Shown one piece after another: positions 62,431 through 64,000 of a stretch of 64,000 bases of DNA. Below the pieces are notes generated by a model that was given only the letters and a program-made list of their open reading frames with translations, did no database searches and was not told the DNA's origin. This DNA comes from Martinezella multihospitum. GTDB lineage: Bacteria > Pseudomonadota > Alphaproteobacteria > Rhizobiales > Rhizobiaceae. The stretch is from positions 434,001 through 498,000 of the forward strand of contig NZ_FMAG01000004.1 in NCBI RefSeq assembly GCF_900094585.1. The letters run 5' to 3'. Numbering within the stretch: the first letter of the stretch is position 1; every line of letters starts with the position of its first letter. Position numbers and translations under genes: made by a program.

Positions 62431-63503
62431 TTTGCAGCTCCGTTGTCATATGTGACGGCCTGGCCCGATCGCAGAAATTTCGCGCCGTCGGCGACGACGA
62501 TCTCGCCCGGCGACACGCCCGCCCGCACCGCAAAACGGCCGGTTTCATAGGCGGAGACATCGACCTGGCGAAGAGAGACGCTCGACGAGGCGGGATCGAC
62601 GACCCAGACGGCCGGCTTGCCGCTCTTCGACGTCATTGCCGACCATGGCAATTCGATTGCGTCCCGCGCGGCGGACCGAAACAGACCGACGACCGGAGCG
62701 CCGAGCGGCATGTCCGGCGCCCCTTCGAGAGCCACCTTGACCCTGATCGTCCCGGTCGAGGAGTCAATCGTGGGCGAGATTTCACGGACGGAGGCCTCTA
62801 TTCTGTGAGACGGCGCCGAAAGGAGGCTGACAGCGACCTTGTTCTCAAGATTGCGGCCCAGATAAAGGGACTCAAAGACGTTGAAGACCGCGTCCCGCGG
62901 ACCGTCATGCGCAAGGGTGAAGACCAGCTGCGCCGCCTGCGCGACCTGGCCCACCTCTGCATTTCTAGCTGTAATCACACCGTCGGCATCAGCGCGCAGT
63001 TCCGTATAGGAAAGCGCATCCTGGGCGGTGTCGAGTTGCGCTTGCGCCGATTTCACGCTCCCCTGAGCGGTCAAGAGGGTTTCCTGAGCCTGATCAAGCG
63101 CCGCACGGGTCGTAACCTGCGTCTTGAAGAGGTTCTGCTGCCGGTCGAAGGCCAGCTGCGCCTGTGTTTGCTGGGCGAGCGCCGACTGCAGGTTCGCCGT
63201 GGCGACGCCGAGATCGGCCTTTTGCTCTTCGGCATCCATGCGCGCAAGCACCTGCCCCGCCTTCACCGACGAGCCGACATCGACGAGGCGTTCGACAATG
63301 CGCCCACTGACCCTGAAGGAAAGGTCGCTCTCGACCCGGGCACTGACTTCGCCGGTGATGGTGTTGTTTTCCACGACCGGCGTGACCTTCGCCACGACGG
63401 TCTCCACGTTCTTCGGCTTCGTCTCGCTCGCGCTTTGCTTTTCGCATGAGGCAAGCGCGACGGCACTGACACTGAGCCAGGCGACGACAAGGACAGCTTT
63501 CAT
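62427..63503 (-). CDS. RND efflux adaptor (membrane fusion protein), first copy
   Basis: 358 residues from ATG 63503 (AAGAGG upstream); a second ATG at 63521 lies before the ribosome site. Lipobox LASC at residue 20. Same domain order as its neighbour: lipoyl-like GRIVERLVDVGSSVKAGQVLA, coiled coil (ANLQSALAQQTQAQLAFDRQQ, LLTAQGSVKSAQAQLDTAQD), beta-barrel. The two adaptors are diverged, not a recent duplication. First gene of the efflux operon, divergent from the TetR gene. Confidence 0.9.
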   Translation of the reverse strand: MKAVLVVAWLSVSAVALASCEKQSASETKPKNVETVVAKVTPVVENNTITGEVSARVESDLSFRVSGRIVERLVDVGSSVKAGQVLARMDAEEQKADLGVATANLQSALAQQTQAQLAFDRQQNLFKTQVTTRAALDQAQETLLTAQGSVKSAQAQLDTAQDALSYTELRADADGVITARNAEVGQVAQAAQLVFTLAHDGPRDAVFNVFESLYLGRNLENKVAVSLLSAPSHRIEASVREISPTIDSSTGTIRVKVALEGAPDMPLGAPVVGLFRSAARDAIELPWSAMTSKSGKPAVWVVDPASSSVSLRQVDVSAYETGRFAVRAGVSPGEIVVADGAKFLRSGQAVTYDNGAAK

Positions 63504-63541
63504 GAATTTGACCTCTTGCATCCGTTCGGCAGACGAATATT

Positions 63542-63563
63542 ATTGACTGACTAGGAAGTCAAT
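63542..63563. promoter_or_regulatory. Operator-like palindrome between the efflux operon and tetR
   Basis: ATTGACT (63542-63548) and AGTCAAT (63557-63563) form a 7-bp inverted repeat spaced by 8 bases in the 106-base divergent gap. Position and symmetry fit a TetR-type operator controlling both directions. Confidence 0.5.
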
Positions 63564-63609
63564 GGAAATTGTCTTGACGCCAAACCACGAATAACGCTCA
63601 AGGTGGGAT

Positions 63610-64000
63610 ATGCCTGATACGAAAAAGCTGACGCGCGCGGAGCAGAAAGCCCGCCGCCCCGTTCAGATCCTGGATGCTGCGTTTGAAGAGTTCGTCGAAC
63701 GCGGCTACGTCGCGACACGCGTCGAAGATATAGCCACCAGGATTGGAGTTACGAAGGGAACCGTCTACGTTTACTTCGAGGCCAAGGAGCAGCTTTTCGA
63801 GGCAATGATCCGGCACATTTCGACGCCCCTCGAAGATCTATTGATAAGCGGAAATGAGCTGAAGGGGACCGCTACGGAGCGGCTTCGAAAAAATATCGAG
63901 CTGATCTACGATCTCATAATCAATGATCGCAAATTGCGGGAATTGATGAGGTTCGTCATTGCCGAAGGTTCGCGGTTTCCACATATTGTCGACAGGCACC
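63610..64000 (+). CDS. TetR-family regulator of the efflux operon, N-terminal part
   Basis: 130 residues are visible before the window ends, so the gene is cut at the right edge. ATG 63610 with AAGGTGGG upstream. Helix-turn-helix at residues 20-65 (ILDAAFEEFVERGYVATRVE; GVTKGTVYVYFEAKEQLFEAMI), followed by the start of the ligand-binding domain. Divergent from the adaptor-adaptor-pump-hydrolase operon and probably its repressor, released by pump substrates. Confidence 0.9.
   Translation, partial: MPDTKKLTRAEQKARRPVQILDAAFEEFVERGYVATRVEDIATRIGVTKGTVYVYFEAKEQLFEAMIRHISTPLEDLLISGNELKGTATERLRKNIELIYDLIINDRKLRELMRFVIAEGSRFPHIVDRH

Noticed and set aside
1..64000. tRNA, rRNA or CRISPR features
   Set aside because: Scanned by eye for T-loop sequences and spaced direct repeats; the few T-loop-like strings (for example near 7706 and 54070) lie inside coding genes and lack tRNA structure.

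Overview
This 64 kb window looks like a piece of a Rhizobium-type alphaproteobacterial genome (order Hyphomicrobiales). The evidence is high-GC coding sequence, dense ABC and TRAP uptake operons for sugars and sugar acids, a PraR-like XRE regulator, a YcaO-TfuA pair, and two copies of an intergenic hairpin repeat of the kind seen in Rhizobium and its relatives. No replication, conjugation, rRNA, tRNA or CRISPR feature was seen, so chromosome and large plasmid cannot be told apart.

Layout. 0-4.6 kb: tail of an ArgE-type deacetylase, then a glucose-type ABC sugar uptake operon on the minus strand, with inverted copies of the repeat at both ends of its permease/ATPase part. 4.9-13 kb: a carbohydrate locus in which a propeller protein, a LacI repressor and a 2-hydroxyacid dehydrogenase diverge from a second ABC sugar transporter. 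Palindromic operators lie in the divergent promoter. 13.1-21.1 kb: a hexuronate locus (L-galactonate-5-dehydrogenase-like enzyme, UxuB, UxuA, a GntR/FCD regulator, and a TRAP transporter with fused DctQM). The uxuA-side and TRAP-side promoters carry the same operator at the same distance from TTGACA. 21.1-21.7 kb: genomic debris, namely a broken aconitase C-terminus and an IS6-family transposase scrap. 22-28.8 kb: an LprI-like secreted protein, a large hypothetical protein with an M48-type membrane metallopeptidase, and small hypothetical genes.

28.8-33.1 kb: the most interesting part, a tight five-gene minus-strand operon reading XRE regulator, SARP/TolB-N/TPR regulator, 72-residue orphan protein, YcaO, TfuA. 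YcaO with TfuA is a peptide-backbone modifying pair. The operon has no exporter, protease or dehydrogenase, and its substrate is unknown; the 72-residue protein is the obvious candidate partner or substrate. 33.3-36.3 kb: aspartate-dehydrogenase-like protein, LysR regulator and a divergent aminotransferase with two LysR-box-like palindromes between. 37-39.6 kb: class I fructose-1,6-bisphosphatase and a class III nucleotidyl cyclase. 40.3-45.1 kb: LysR regulator divergent from a translationally coupled operon (SDR, double cupin, flavin amine oxidase, MFS carrier). 45.2-47.1 kb: TetR and AraC regulators.

47.2-56.9 kb is a run of exported proteins with almost no cytosolic genes: a peptidoglycan-binding DUF4344 metallopeptidase, DUF4424, two LprI/DUF1311 proteins, an Ivy-like lysozyme inhibitor, a TPR protein and others. 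This suggests an envelope or lysozyme-defence patch. 57-64 kb: an RND efflux operon with two lipoprotein adaptors and one pump (TriABC-like), followed by a lipoprotein alpha/beta hydrolase and controlled by a divergent TetR gene that runs off the right edge.
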